Source of the DNA: Euglena gracilis
Taxonomy: Eukaryota; Euglenida; Euglenophyceae; Euglenales
Assembly: GCA_039621445.1 (NCBI GenBank)
Contig: CP154956.1
Span: 95,980,406 to 96,044,405 of the forward strand
Length of the DNA stretch: 64,000 bases
Direction: 5' to 3'
The translations under genes and the position numbers were made by a program. The notes under the pieces are model-generated. The model was not told where the DNA came from, did no database searches, and was given only the letters and a program-made list of their open reading frames with translations. This document shows, piece by piece, positions 21,950 through 33,000 of this stretch; within the stretch, counting starts at the first letter, position 1, and every line of letters begins with the position of its first letter.

Positions 21950-22450
21950 ACCCCGTTCGGGCATTCTGCCCACTTGTGAGTCAGACTCCACAGAAGCGGA
22001 GGGGGTCCGTAGACTCATTGTAGGGTTACGTTGTACCGCCAATGCGGCTGTTTTAAGGTTTGGTCCGCGGATGCGGGTTGGGTCGGTAGACCCTTGGAGG
22101 GGGGGGGGGCACAGCCGAAGCGGCTTGGGTCCGAAGACCCTTGGAGGGGGGGGGGCACCGCCGAAACGGCTTGGGTCCGAAGACCCTTGGGGGGGGGGGG
22201 GAACCGCCGAAGCGGCTTGTTGTAGGGGTGGTCACCGCTAAAGCGCTTTGGGTTCGAAAACTCAGTTGTGGGGGGCTACCGCCGAAGCGGCTCGGGCTTC
22301 CGCCCCTTGTACGGATAAGTTTTCTGCCGCAGAAGCGGCTTGGGCATCCGTTCCTTGTGAATAAAAATTTTCTGTCGCTGAAGCGACTTGGGCACTCGCC
22401 CCTGGTAAAGAAAATTTTTCTGTCGCCGTAGCGACTTCGTCTGCGTTCTG
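21950..22450. repeat. Array of alternating short hairpins, about 60-bp period
   Basis: Pairs of hairpins repeat about eight times, separated by G-runs or T-rich spacers. Examples are GCCG-AAG-CGGC then GGGTC-CGAA-GACCC (22,114-22,140), CGCT-AA-AGCG, GCCGC-AGAA-GCGGC, GTCGC-TGAA-GCGAC and GTCGC-CGTA-GCGAC. Stem bases differ between copies but both arms change together, so pairing is kept. No reading frame is convincing. Confidence 0.8.
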
Positions 22451-23090
22451 CAGTGCATGGTTAAACCATAAGACAAGGGGAGAATCTCAGAGCTAGCGAA
22501 AGCTTAACGAAAGCAACTGCTTCCTAATTCAAGGTTACAGGGTTTGGTGCTTTGCAATTCTATTTTAGAATTCTGACGGCGAAGTCCCATTTGAATAGAA
22601 GTTTTCTTTCTTTCTTTTACAAAGCTCGAAAGAGCAAAAGTCACTTTCATATAAGGGACTGCGGTCCCCCCAATTCTCTTTGCCTTTGTGCTTTGCAACC
22701 AAAAGGGGAAAGTGAAACAACTTTTACTGTTACTCCCCCCATGGGCTTTTCGGGAGGAAAGCATAAGTAGAAAAGCCGGGGTGGGACGTACACTTGGTAG
22801 CAGAATAGGTTTAACGGTCGAACGACCAAAGGTAAGCTCAGCAAAGGTTGCGTACGCACAGGCGAGGTGTCTCAGGGGCACAAGTGGCTCCAGCTGCATC
22901 ACAAAGCCTCTGAGCCCCCACCTTTGCTTACCTTTTTGGGTCTTTTTACACAAATTTTTACAATTTTTACACTTTTTTCAGTTTTCACAATAATTTTCCC
23001 AACTTTTCATTAAAAATGCAAAGCGCAAATGCGAACAATGGAAACACACCTATTAACTACGCTTTGTTAATAGGTTCCTTCGACCATGCC
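22451..23090. other. Interval without recognisable gene
   Basis: Mixed-composition DNA with no recognised coding family. It lies between the hairpin array and the tyrosine-recombinase retrotransposon and may contain non-coding ends of either. Confidence 0.3.
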
Positions 23091-23099
23091 ACTGTGTAC

Positions 23100-25045
23100 A
23101 GCCCGGCCGTAGCCAGATTGTAGGCCGTAGCCCATTGTATCTGGTCACAGTTCCATGGCAGAATGGCTGCCTGGTACACAAAAAGACCCCTTCAACAAAA
23201 TGCTTCGACCCTTTTTCAAATGGTGCATGGAGCGCAACATAAACGTTTAAGTAAAATGGGTTCCTTCAGACAAATGCCTAACAGATCCCATCAGCAGATG
23301 GGAAATGGACAGCGGGGATTACTCCCTAGACCCACAGCTTTTTTCATTGGCTAAGGCATTATTTCCAAAATTTCATTCAGCTGGAAATATATTTAATTGC
23401 CTGCCCAGGCAACAAAAAACTGCCCAAATTTGTGGCCAGGTGGCCACATTGGGAGGCCACAGCAGTGGATGCATTTCAACGTCCACTGGACAACATGGGG
23501 GGACTTTATGCCAACCCCCTGGGTCAATAATTAAAAATTTTCCCCAGACTGAAAACATTTCCCCACACCAAAGTTTTGACGGTTACCCCTCATTTGGATT
23601 CAGCCACCTGGTGGCCCCAATTAATAATGATAAAAGTGCCAGGAAACCCCTGAAAAACACCCCCTACAGCGGCATGTTCAAAACTGCAGGGGGAGAAAAT
23701 GCTACCCCCCAGATGGCCCCTTCTTTTCATGATTTGGTCAGGCAAATCCTGGAGGGGAAACAACTATAATATCAGACCATTAAAAATTTCCTGGGAAAAA
23801 AAACCCAGTCTAAAACGGTGTCAAAGAGCTTTCACGCTGTTGTGGGTAATTTTGCAAAAAATGGGGGTACCCCCCCCCTGAAGCCACAACTGACCAAATT
23901 GCTGACGCTGTGGTACAATTATTTCAATTTCTAATGCACAGGAACGTAATGCATACAGTGCTATGCTTTTGATTCCTGGGATTGGTGGATTGATACTCCA
24001 CACTATGTTGGCACCTTACAAAAGACTTTGGAACCAAAGTCTGGAAAAATATGGTGCATTTTGGGAACCCCTCCCCATCCTCCTGGGGCTGGCCAAGGCC
24101 CCCTTTTCCACTGATATGTGTACATTGCGTACACAACTTTTTTTTTGCTCGCGAATCCTCTTTTTATAAAGATCTTCAGATCTGCAGAGAATCAAACGCA
24201 CAACAAGTGTGTCGGGCAACGTTCCCTATAAAAAAAATTAGGTGTAAAGGCCAAAAAAATTCCTCAAATGGGAAAGAGTTGTGTCCATTCCACAATGCTC
24301 CCAATAGGCCCATTTCATTTGATAATGTCTTGTGTTGCAGCAACCAGGTCATTCGTCAGACCCAAGGGGCCCCTTCTGATTTCACTAAAACCTCATTTTA
24401 AGCCCATTAGCGCAGATACCATTGCTTTGATAACTAATATTTTTTGGCCAAACATGGGGTACCCCCCCAGGTTTGGGGGGCCCACTGCACCAGAGGGGCT
24501 GGGGTTGGTGTGTGCGGCAGACGGGAGATCCTACGGAGGTAGGTTGCCGGCGCGTAGTACCAAACCGAGTATCGCTCGAGTAGCTTATTCGGTAAGGCAC
24601 TGGGCTCACACGCGGGAGGTCGTGGGTTCGAGACCCAGGTCCCGCCGTGTGACTCCTGATCGATCCCGTACGGGCAGAGGGAATACCGCGGGGATCGATC
24701 GGCGCGTGAGGCTGCGCACGTGGACGAACGTTGATCGGTCGGCTTACCACGGGCGTGGCCCCTCGCTAGCGGACGAGTCACGGATAGTAGTATGAGCTGC
24801 CCCGTGGCCGTCCAACAGCGGGTGGCTAAACCTACATACAGTTGGTTTACTCAAAAAAATTGTGCCTTTCTGCCCAAGAAGTTTGTGAGATTGGCCAGTG
24901 GAGGGGGGTGGAGGCTTTTACTGCCCACCATCAACGACTTGGTGCCCAAGGTGCCCTGGAAAATGCCCTGGCCCCCCTAATTTCATTGCACAATCAGGTC
25001 TCACAAGGGCAAAATGCGGACCCCGAGGTGTCTTGTAATCTCTAG
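23100..25045 (+). pseudogene. DIRS-like retrotransposon remnant: RNase H then tyrosine recombinase, split by a SINE
   Basis: The plus strand reads MLRPFFKWCMERNINV, then KWVPSDKCLTDPISRW and DYSLDPQLF. This is the RNase H end of DIRS-like/tyrosine-recombinase elements (K-W-V-P-S-x-x-x-x-x-D-x-x-S-R). From 23,700 the frame gives SFHDLVRQILEGKQL, and in other frames ARESSFYKDLQI and FLAKHGVPPQVWGAHCTRGA. This places the recombinase HxxR motif (His-Cys-Thr-Arg) at 24,483-24,494. After about 350 bp of unrelated SINE sequence it resumes with EVCEIGQWRGVEAFTAHHQR and LGA at about 24,866-24,955, the segment that normally carries the nucleophilic Tyr. That position is His here. Several stops and frame changes confirm decay. 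Confidence 0.72.
24520..24845 (+). mobile_element. tRNA-derived SINE inserted in the recombinase gene
   Basis: TAGCTTATTCGGTAAGGC at about 24,581-24,598 matches a tRNA A box and GGTTCGAGACC at 24,625-24,635 a B box, the internal RNA polymerase III promoter. The T-arm nearly pairs. The acceptor stem cannot be closed with upstream sequence, so it is not a functional tRNA gene. The block interrupts the recombinase reading between the HxxR motif and the final domain, which identifies it as an insertion. Its ends are approximate, and no clear target duplication or A-tail was found. Confidence 0.65.
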
Positions 25046-25392
25046 AAGAAAACCGACCAGGGACCAAGGGACACCGAGGGCGAAGCACAAAGACTTTTGT
25101 GAGCCCGACCCCCCCACCCGTAAAAGAAAATTTGCCTTCAAAAGCCCTCGGTTAGCAGATAATGGGGGCCAGGGGGGCAGAGGGGGGGGACCCCCCAAGG
25201 GGAAAGAGAAAGCGTCACAGCCGTCACGTCGGAGCCACATCGTCAGCCAACTCCGGCGAGGCGGCACTAAGCAGGGACTCCTCACAATCAAACAACATAT
25301 CCCCAGCGAGCAAGGCATTGCTTACAAGGTCTTTGTGCTTCGCCCTCGGTGTCCCTTCCTCCCTGATCGGTTTTCCTCGATGGAGTACGACC
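25037..25392. mobile_element. Foldback/MITE-like element, about 46-bp inverted repeats
   Basis: GAAAACCGACCAGGGACC and GGGACACCGAGGGCGAAGCA with CAAAGAC at 25,051-25,096 recur inverted at 25,329-25,376 with about five differences. The interior is GC-rich and has no recognised protein. The left arm overlaps the end of the recombinase remnant. Confidence 0.75.
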
Positions 25393-25394
25393 CC

Positions 25395-25500
25395 CTGCGG
25401 GGGAGGGGGGTCTAGCTAGTCCATTTTTTCCAGTGTCCGACCGATTGGCTAGCCAGTACCTCCTCCTTAAGTCCTTAAGGGGTCCTTAAGCAAAAGCCTG
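25395..25500 (-). repeat. Partial inverted copy of the dispersed repeat also at 35.0 and 51.6 kb
   Basis: The reverse complement contains CTGGCTAGCCAATCGG, ACACTGGAAAAAATGGAC and TAGCTAGACCC, nearly identical to 35,083-35,132 and 51,629-51,677. It also carries the GCTTAAGGACCCC end seen in those copies. It follows directly on the foldback element. Confidence 0.7.
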
Positions 25501-25979
25501 CTCCCAGAGTTGAACAAGACACCAAAGTCCAAATTCAAAAAAAACTGCAACACGTGATTTTTGACCCTCTGGTCCCCCCCGTTTTTGGCCCACTTTTTGC
25601 GCCACCGACGGCAAGAAAAACGCTTCACCGCCACCGGACCCTGTCACGGCGCCTTGAAGGAAGTGGTTTGGAGAGGTAGTGGTTGGAAAGGAGGTGGTTT
25701 GAAAAACCTGTCGCCCACCCAAATCAAACAAGGCGTGGATTTTTTTTAGGATTGCAACCAGCCTCCGGCCAGCGAGACCCCTCCCTTGCTCGCGGGCCGA
25801 TTTTTTGCGGCTCTTGCTTGCTGCTGGACCGCAACCCCGGTCGATTTTTTTCCGCTTGAAGGGATAGGGTTGGGTTGGCGGAGGGTAGACAAAAAGTCAG
25901 TGTTTAAAATTTGGTCTTGGGAAGAAAATGCGCTGGGTTTACTTCGCGATGTGCCTCTTTCGCCGCCAGAATAATAAGC

Positions 25980-26385
25980 TAAGGTCTTGGTGCTTCGCCC
26001 ACGTCCCTCCATCTTGGCCCATTCTCCTCCAGGGAGTGCGAACATGCTTTCAGAAATGGAACGTCAGAAATCCACGCACATGGCATGGTTGTTTCCGAGG
26101 AGGGAAGAACCTTTCCCGAGGGAAGGCAGAAGCCCTGCGGTGAGGCCTAAATTTTTCTGGGGCGCGAAATTGGGGACCATGGCGTGTGTTGGCCCAATAT
26201 TTGCGCAGGGCGTTATTTTTTTTAACGAAACCCCGGAGGGTCGAATGAAAAAAAAATTGGCAAGCTGGAAAAAGGCTAACCCTCCTCCCCGAGGCAGGCG
26301 GGAACTGGATCGACTCGTACTCCCTCGAGGCAAGCCGACCAGGGAGGAAGGGACACAGAGGGCGAAGCACAAAGACATTGTGAGG
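25980..26385. mobile_element. Second foldback element of the same family
   Basis: CGTACTCCCTCGAGGCAAGC and GGGCGAAGCACAAAGAC at about 26,318-26,380 are inverted relative to 25,986-26,045 (GTCTTGGTGCTTCGCCCACG and CCAGGGAGTGCG). The arms are about 60 bp and 75-80% alike by eye. They share the GGGCGAAGCACAAAGAC core with the element at 25.04 kb. Confidence 0.65.
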
Positions 26386-27365
26386 CCATGTCTTGCTCGC
26401 CGGCGGTTTGTTGTGATTTGTTTGGTGCGCTGGGTTAGGAGGTCCCATAAGGACCCATAAGGTCCCTTGAGGAGGTTCCATAATCCATCTGTTGGTCTTT
26501 CAGGCCTTTGATTCTTCTTGGCCTGCAACCACACTGGAATTCTTGGGGGGGCGCTGTGGCCCCCCCTTCTCCCCCTGAGAGGGGCTGTTGTGTAAGATGA
26601 ATTGGGGGGGTTTGACAGACCTTTCCTGCCCCTTCCTGAGGGTATTTGCTTGGATAACTGTCCCCCATGGCCCCTGTAATGGTGTCCTTCGCCTTGATTC
26701 TATCTCCCCAGCATTTGGCCAATTTGTGCACAGGCGGCTGGGTGCCTTTGGGGGAAATGCCCCTGATATGTGGGCTTTGGATGTTCAATTTCAATTTGGG
26801 CTTCTATGGCCCATTCTTTGCCCCCCAAGGGCTAGGGCTGACCTCTTTTTTCAGGGCATTCTGGCCACAGTGGTCCAAGGCCGTGGCCGTCACTGGGGGG
26901 GTGGTTTGGGCTGGGAAATTTCTGGGGTGGGGGGCTGAGTGGGAAGAGCGGCCACGGTTTGCCACGTGTCGACCGCGTCTCCAAGTTCTCCAGCTGCTGC
27001 GGTCACTGCTCCAGGACTTTCGCGGCCTTGCAATTCCAATTCCTTTTACACTGCATTGTTCATTTAATTCAAATTTGGCACTTGATGATTGACTTTTGAT
27101 TCGTCTGGTTCGTGTCCTTCTGCATAATGTATTGATATCGACCTCTTCTCTTGGCTCTTCTTTGTTCGTTGACTGTTTTCCTGTCTTCTTAGTGTCGAAG
27201 GGCTATTTAAGAATCAGCCAGCTCCGGCGGGAAGGGCACTGAGCGGGTCCTCCTAACCCAGCGCAACAAACAAATCGCAAAAAACCGCTGGCGATGAAGG
27301 CATGGCCTCACAGTGGAAAAGTGCAGAGCCCGAGGTGTCCTGGGGTCGTACCGGTGCCAATATAA
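26310..27365. mobile_element. Larger foldback: about 130-bp inverted repeats around a 0.8-kb core
   Basis: TTGTGAGGCCATGTCTTGCT followed by GATTTGTTTGGTGCGCTGGG and TTAGGAGG at 26,373-26,446 recur inverted at 27,243-27,320. Similarity extends into the GAAGCACAAAGAC arm on the outer side. The core holds an unrecognised 119-residue open frame on the minus strand (26,794-26,435) with Cys, Gly and Pro residues but no known motif. The 25-27 kb block therefore looks like overlapping insertions of one element family. Confidence 0.6.
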
Positions 27366-28120
27366 TCGACTGGCGACAACCCCCAAAAAAAACTGATAAT
27401 TTTCTGCAAAAAAAATATTTTCGGGCCAAAGGCTGAAAAATTGATTTTTTGACCCAAAATTGCCCTGGCCAGCCCAAAATCCTACCCATTTTTGTCCATT
27501 TTTGACCCATTTTTGCACCCCACGCGAGCAACCGCTTCCGTCCAGTTTGACGCGGTGGTCAATTTGGCCGGACCAATGGCCGGACGCTCCATCCTGGAGG
27601 GCTGGGGCACTCTCACCGAAGCAGTGGTACTGCCGATTTTTACTTTCTCTCAGTGCAAAGTGCCGGGCCAAAAAAGAATTGCCCCCCAAAGAGGCAAAAA
27701 AAATGCCATTTTGGGCATTTTTTGGGGCAGATTTCTTTCAAAATGAAAAAAAAATATTCGGCGTCAGGGAAAGCACCAGGGAACGCTTGACTCTGAGTGG
27801 GGTGGAAGAGGGATGGAGCTGTTGCCCCCCTAAATCTGGATAGCCTGTCCTGATCGGCCTCCCTTCCCGGAACCCTCAGTGGATGGCGCTGGCGATATTT
27901 TTCAAAATAACATGGTGGGGGGGGTCGTTGTTGGACAACGTTTCATGCCCTCTATTTGAGAGGATCATTGTCACGTGAAAAAATGCTGAAGTCTGCAAAA
28001 TGAAATGACGTTGACAATTTGAACAACAAAAATGGATGAAACATCTCGCCAATCACCACCCCATCTACAAATGAATATGAACACTGAAAATGCTGTCAGA
28101 TCCCACAACAAAGGATGGGG
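27366..28120. other. Interval without recognisable gene
   Basis: A/T- and poly-A-rich, with runs such as CATTTTTGACCCATTTTTG around 27,490. It is comparable to the A-rich inner parts of the dispersed repeats in the introns. No exon or RNA is recognised. Confidence 0.35.
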
Positions 28121-28140
28121 ATCAACAACTTGCATCGCCT

Positions 28141-28290
28141 GTTTGCTTGGATGCAATCCGGCAAAAGGTTCCGCCGGTTGTGGGTGGCGCCACACTTGCC
28201 GTTCTGGTCCAGCGCTGCTCACGAACACGGGGCCACGATGTGCGCCACTGGCCTCTGCCAGGGCACCGCGGGCCGGGGTTCCAACGTAAA
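28141..28290 (-). other. GC-rich island, possible exon of unknown gene
   Basis: This 150-bp block is clearly more GC-rich than its flanks, as are the proven exons further right. On the minus strand one frame is open (EASGAHRGPVFVSSAGPERQ) and AG/GT-like edges exist. It does not match a family I recognise. It could be a further exon beyond the VPS26C end or belong to another gene. Confidence 0.25.
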
Positions 28291-29098
28291 CAGAAACCAA
28301 TTTTCATTCATGCATGAACCCACCCCTTCCCAAAGGAAGTTGACCTCTCTGCCAAATTGGCGAGAAAGTTGGGGCCAGGACTTTTTTCTGTCAGTTGGGA
28401 TAATACGCTGGAATTCACTCAACGAAAGACTTGGGGAATTCCCGTGCGAAAAAAAAAGTGGCACTGCTTCACAAATAAAGTAACCCCCCCAAATAATGGG
28501 GTGGGGTGCCCCGTTACTGGCACCATCTTTTTGACCTTCCCCCCTGCCCCGTTATTTGGGCACTACCTGCCATCATCAAACGTTGGATCCCGCCCCGAAT
28601 TTTACTACTAATGGACCCCCTTGGGGGGATAACTGGTAAATCCCTGCCATACACACAAAATATGCATGCATGTTTGTATACACATGTACATGTATGTACT
28701 CGCGGCAGGCAAGAATTGTGGAATATTTTCGTCCTCACTAACGTCTTGGACCGAAAAAAACTGGGTGCCCCATTATTGGAACCATCTTTTTCGGCCTTCC
28801 CCCCGCCCCATTATTCGGGCACTGCCCACTCAAAGGGCACTGCCCCGTTATTTGGGGGGTTTTTATGAGCGCACGCTTAGCTCTATTTGGTGTTCAGTTG
28901 CAGTGTTGTCTGGGGTGGCCCGCAGCACCTTTGATTTGGGTGTTTTTGTGCAAAAAAAAACTTTTGGACTGCCCTTCAGAAAACCGTCAAGAAAAGCATC
29001 GATGAAACTATCAGGCAAGGTGGACCAAAATTAGTGGGATCGGCGTGCAAAATGGGCAATGCGAACAACAAAATGGGGGTTCACCAGCCGCACCCTGT

Positions 29099-29222
29099 GC
29101 ATGACACCGGGCTGCGAGCCCAGCATGGGCAGTGAGGGGCGTTGGGCAACCCGCTCAGCTGGCAGCCTTGCGGAAGATGCTGACGATCCACAGCGTGGCT
29201 GTGGCGCTGGAAGCACAGCTGG
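29099..29222 (-). other. GC-rich island, possible C-terminal tail exon of VPS26C
   Basis: The block has an acceptor (TATTTACCAG) at 29,223 and a GT after CACAGG at 29,099 on the minus strand. One frame is open and Pro/Ser/Ala-rich. A GC donor after KVIP in the last proven VPS26C exon would join it in frame. VPS26C proteins normally end soon after that point, so this would be an extension. The opposite strand also has an open frame with a GTAAAT donor, so the assignment is uncertain. Confidence 0.3.
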
Positions 29223-29761
29223 TAAATATTGACACGGGAGGGGGGGCGACGCAACGATCGCAAAAAGCCACGGTTCACCTGCCCAACAATGTGTGGGAAT
29301 CTGGTCGCACTCTTCAACCGTTGAACGTTCTGACCTGATATCATACTGAAAACAAAGTACTGCCCCTTTGAACCCCCCGGGTCCAAATAGAAATTCCCCC
29401 CAGCCCAGGGGTGGAGTCGTTTGGACCGGTTCCCGCTTTTGGGAGAGTCAGGGGTCACAGTTACAGAGACTGTTGGAGGGCTCCCTCATTTGGGAATTCA
29501 GGAACAATGAAGGCCCTGTTCCCGACCAATTTAGCCCAAATTCAGGCGTACTGCCCTGCGTGAACTGCAAGACTTCAGTGTTTTTTGAGGATTTTTGTGG
29601 TTTGTCTTCTCTCCGGTGATATTTTTGTGAAGTTTCTGCAAAATTTTGAATTTCTGCAATTCATTTCCTTGTGTCCAAAGTTTCGTCTTTTTTCCCCGAA
29701 CGTCTTGTTTTCTGGATCTTTTTGGCTGTTCAGGTTAGCATGTCCAATATTTTCATGTCAA

Positions 29762-30040
29762 TTATGTGGACCAAATCACGCGCATGTGGGTGGATGATAA
29801 TGATTCAAATAACCACTGGTTGGAAGATTTGAATTTCAGGCGCGGGGGAAATAGCGGTTGGGCAGTGATGGTGTCTGCTCTGCATCTGCTGAAACGACGC
29901 TGGCCAGGGATGACTTTCCGCACGCAAGCGCCCTCCTCCTCGAAGAAGACGACGAGTTCGACGTGCCACAGCAGCCGGAACGCGTCGTAGCTGAGGTTGG
30001 GGCAGGAGAAGACGCGGGGCAGCTGCATCCAGATCGCGCG
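29762..30040 (-). CDS. VPS26C: VPS26C exon 10, C-terminal
   Basis: It encodes WMQLPRVFSCPNLSYDAFRL and LWHVELVVFFEEEGACVRKV, matching F-P-R-(L/V)-F-(S/T)-C-P-(T/N)-L and the final strand pair. If unspliced it runs to a stop at 29,762, adding about 45 residues beyond the usual end. A splice to a tail exon is possible. The likely acceptor is CGTCCAG at about 30,060. Confidence 0.8.
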   Translation of the reverse strand, partial: RAIWMQLPRVFSCPNLSYDAFRLLWHVELVVFFEEEGACVRKVIPGQRRFSRCRADTITAQPLFPPRLKFKSSNQWLFESLSSTHMRVIWST

Positions 30041-33000
30041 CCAGAGGAGTGCCGGCTGGACGCCGGCACGCCGGCACGCCAGGACGCTGGCACAGTGGGC
30101 AAGCGACTCCAGACACTTGGTGCTTTGGTCGTGTTGTTGGTGTTTGTCGGGATTTGTCGGGATTTGTCGGGATTTGTCGGGATTTGTCGCTGGAGGTGCT
30201 TGACGGTGGGGGCTCCACTTTATCGCTTGGATTCAACCTCTGCCGTGTGGTGCAGCCTGTGCGGTTGTTCCTTTCGCAACGGTCAAACGACCGGAATAAA
30301 TGGACTTTGCCCCTTCCGGGATTTAAGAAATGTGAAAATGCCACAGCGACCCGTCAGTTTCAACGGGGGGTTTAAAGTGCTCAAGGCAAATTGCTGCCCT
30401 CCCCCCCCCAGGAAGTTGCTATCGTCCCCAGTTCTGGCCAACCTGCCAGGTGACAGTTTCCCAGGACGAGGGTCAGCCGATTCATGACCCCCTTTGTCTT
30501 TTGTCCCCCTGGCACTGTTAATCGCAGGTAGACGCGGGGTGAGCTGAACGTTGCTTTGTGTGTTTACTGTGACCTCCTTGTGCTTTGTTGTGCTTGACCT
30601 TGTGTGCACCAGATCCAAGAGAGGTGCAAATTTAAATAGATTTTGTCTTTATTTTCTCTTGGGGTCGGTGTTACACAGGTTGGTCGGTATCAATGTATCC
30701 ATTCTGTTTTTTTTCTGAGGGAAGGGTCGGCATAAATGGTCAGCATAAACATGGGGTCGGTCTAATGGGGGGGGGTTGTTGACTGGGGCTAAACCTAACA
30801 TTCTGGTGGTCTCAGCGGCGGGGGGGGGGGGGGGGGGCACTGAAACTGCAGCCTCTGACTGGCACTTTGGGTTCGATGCCACATCACTGGCAGCAGATCC
30901 TCTGCTTGGGATGGGCAAATTGCGGCAGACGTCACTGCACGCGAGCTGCGTGGTCTGCACGTACGATGTCTCGAACGCCGTTTCGCCATCCACCTGGATG
31001 CCCTCGATGCGGATGAGGTAGATGTCGATGGTGACGATCCTGCTGGCAGGGGAGTGTGGTTTGTTGAAGAAGCCGCTGATTTCATGTTCTGTTGCAAGTC
31101 AGCAAAGATGGCCAGAATATTCCAAAAACTCCCTCCTATTGAAAACCTGGGTCCTGGGTGTTTTGAAAATACCTGCCCATGTCTGCGAGATCATTTGGAT
31201 AGTGAAATGGGGGGGTCTCCGGGGGTTGGTGTGCACACGTATGAGGCATGCAATGCATTCCGCAACCCCATTCAGTTGGTCGGAGAAAAACTTGACACCC
31301 CTGGTTCAGACTGCATTCACGGATGGTGAGAGTCCCGGCCACAGGGCGCCGCAAGCCGCCGTCCTTGCGGAATAATGTTCGGGACATGGGGTTCACAGGC
31401 ATGTGGGATTCATGTGCAAATCCACACTGAAACTGCCAGCTAAAAACTGAAAGAACTGTGGGGGGACCAAAATGGCCGATAAAACACACATTTGGCTCCC
31501 AGACATGAAATTTGAGGTGGGGTTCGACCTCTTTCTCCGGCTTCAGGCAGCTCTGATCACAACAACTCAGGAACTTTTGATATTTTTCTCTGACATAGTG
31601 GCAGCAATGCACCACATCTCATCACTTTCAATTGTTAACCCTGGTTTGGTGGGTTGCCCAGAGGGGGGGGGTGCCGATGAGTCAATCAAAATCTGAACCC
31701 CCCCCAAAACGACCCAAAATACTGCGCCAATTTTTGGCAAATTTGGTGGAAAATGGAATTTGGTGGAAATGGAATTTTTGATTGGTTGGCAACATAAAGA
31801 AAAATCCAAAAATCAGATTTGGGTCGTTTTCAAAAAAAAAACCGTGTGCGGCCGTTTCGATTTAGTTCACCGGGGCTGGTCGGTTGGTTGGCTGGAGATG
31901 GGGGGTTACAAATGGGGGCGCCAAGCCCCCCGTGAAAAGGCATTACCAGGCACAAATCCGTCCACGCTAATGCAGGGGTGGGCAACAGAAACATGGGCTC
32001 AACGTGACACCCTGGCCTCTCAGCACCAAACCACAGGAATGCGCGCACCCGTCCGCATCCCCACACTCGCACATGGTCAAATCAGCTGGGACAGGCTCCA
32101 ATGCAACAACTTCCTGGGGGGGTGCATGCAAATGGTTTGGTCCGGCGTTCGGATGAGAGCTTGCCGGGCCGGTGACTTGCCGGGTGATGTCCAGCACGGC
32201 GGTCTCCAGGTGGCCCACGATGTCCAGCCGGGGGGCGGGGCCTGGGGGGCGGCGCGCTGCCGGCAGAGACTGCCCAATCTCAGGCGGCCTAACTCGCACT
32301 TAGCTTTGAAAGTGACTGTAAACTTGCGCCGACGCCCAATGCCAAAAAAAAACTTCTGTTTTCAGACACCGAGGCCTGAGACTCGAGATAGCCCGCATCA
32401 GTGGCTCCCTGCACCCCCAGGGCCTGGGGACAAAACCAACGACTTGGAACTCCACAGTCTACAGGCACAGCGCTCCCGGGGCCCAGTGTGCATAAACACA
32501 AAGCGCCGGGTGATGGAACGAGGGGACTCCATCGCGCATCTGCGCTTTGGCGCAATTTTTTTCATTACAAAAATAAAACGCTTTGTGCTTTAGCGCAGTT
32601 TTTTTTAATTTTTTGCAATTCAACATGTGGGTGACCATTGCCACACTTGCACAATAATAACAACTTTTGTGTCAACATGTGTTGCCATTGCGCAACAGCG
32701 CAATGGGCAGGCTTGTGAAAAATAGAAATTTAAGAGTTATATTGCGCCAAAGCGGAAATAGAAATACAATTTTTGAAATTGTAAAACAACGTGAGTGTTG
32801 CGCCAAAGCACAATATAACTGCTTGAAACTTATCTCACAACGGAGGGAGAGAACGGCGCTGGTAGAGTTTGAACACCAGAGGGGATAGAGCACAAAATGT
32901 AGGACAGAGGGACGGAAGCCTACTCTCGGTCCCGTTGTCTTGAAATTGGGTAAACATTGCGCTTTGGCACAACACCCACGCTGCTTTAGAATTTGAATTT

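Noticed and set aside
24575-24650. A functional tRNA gene (A and B boxes, CAC at the anticodon position)
   Set aside because: The acceptor stem cannot be formed with the upstream sequence and the T-stem has a mismatch. Its position inside a broken recombinase gene fits a SINE head.
25037-27365. CRISPR array or other prokaryotic repeat system
   Set aside because: Repeats are inverted pairs of 46-130 bp with unequal spacing in a eukaryotic context; no regular spacers are present.
28108-28483. A FEN1/EXO1-like start (MGINNL) on the plus strand
   Set aside because: Only the first few residues resemble that family; the following residues lack the expected conserved aspartate block.
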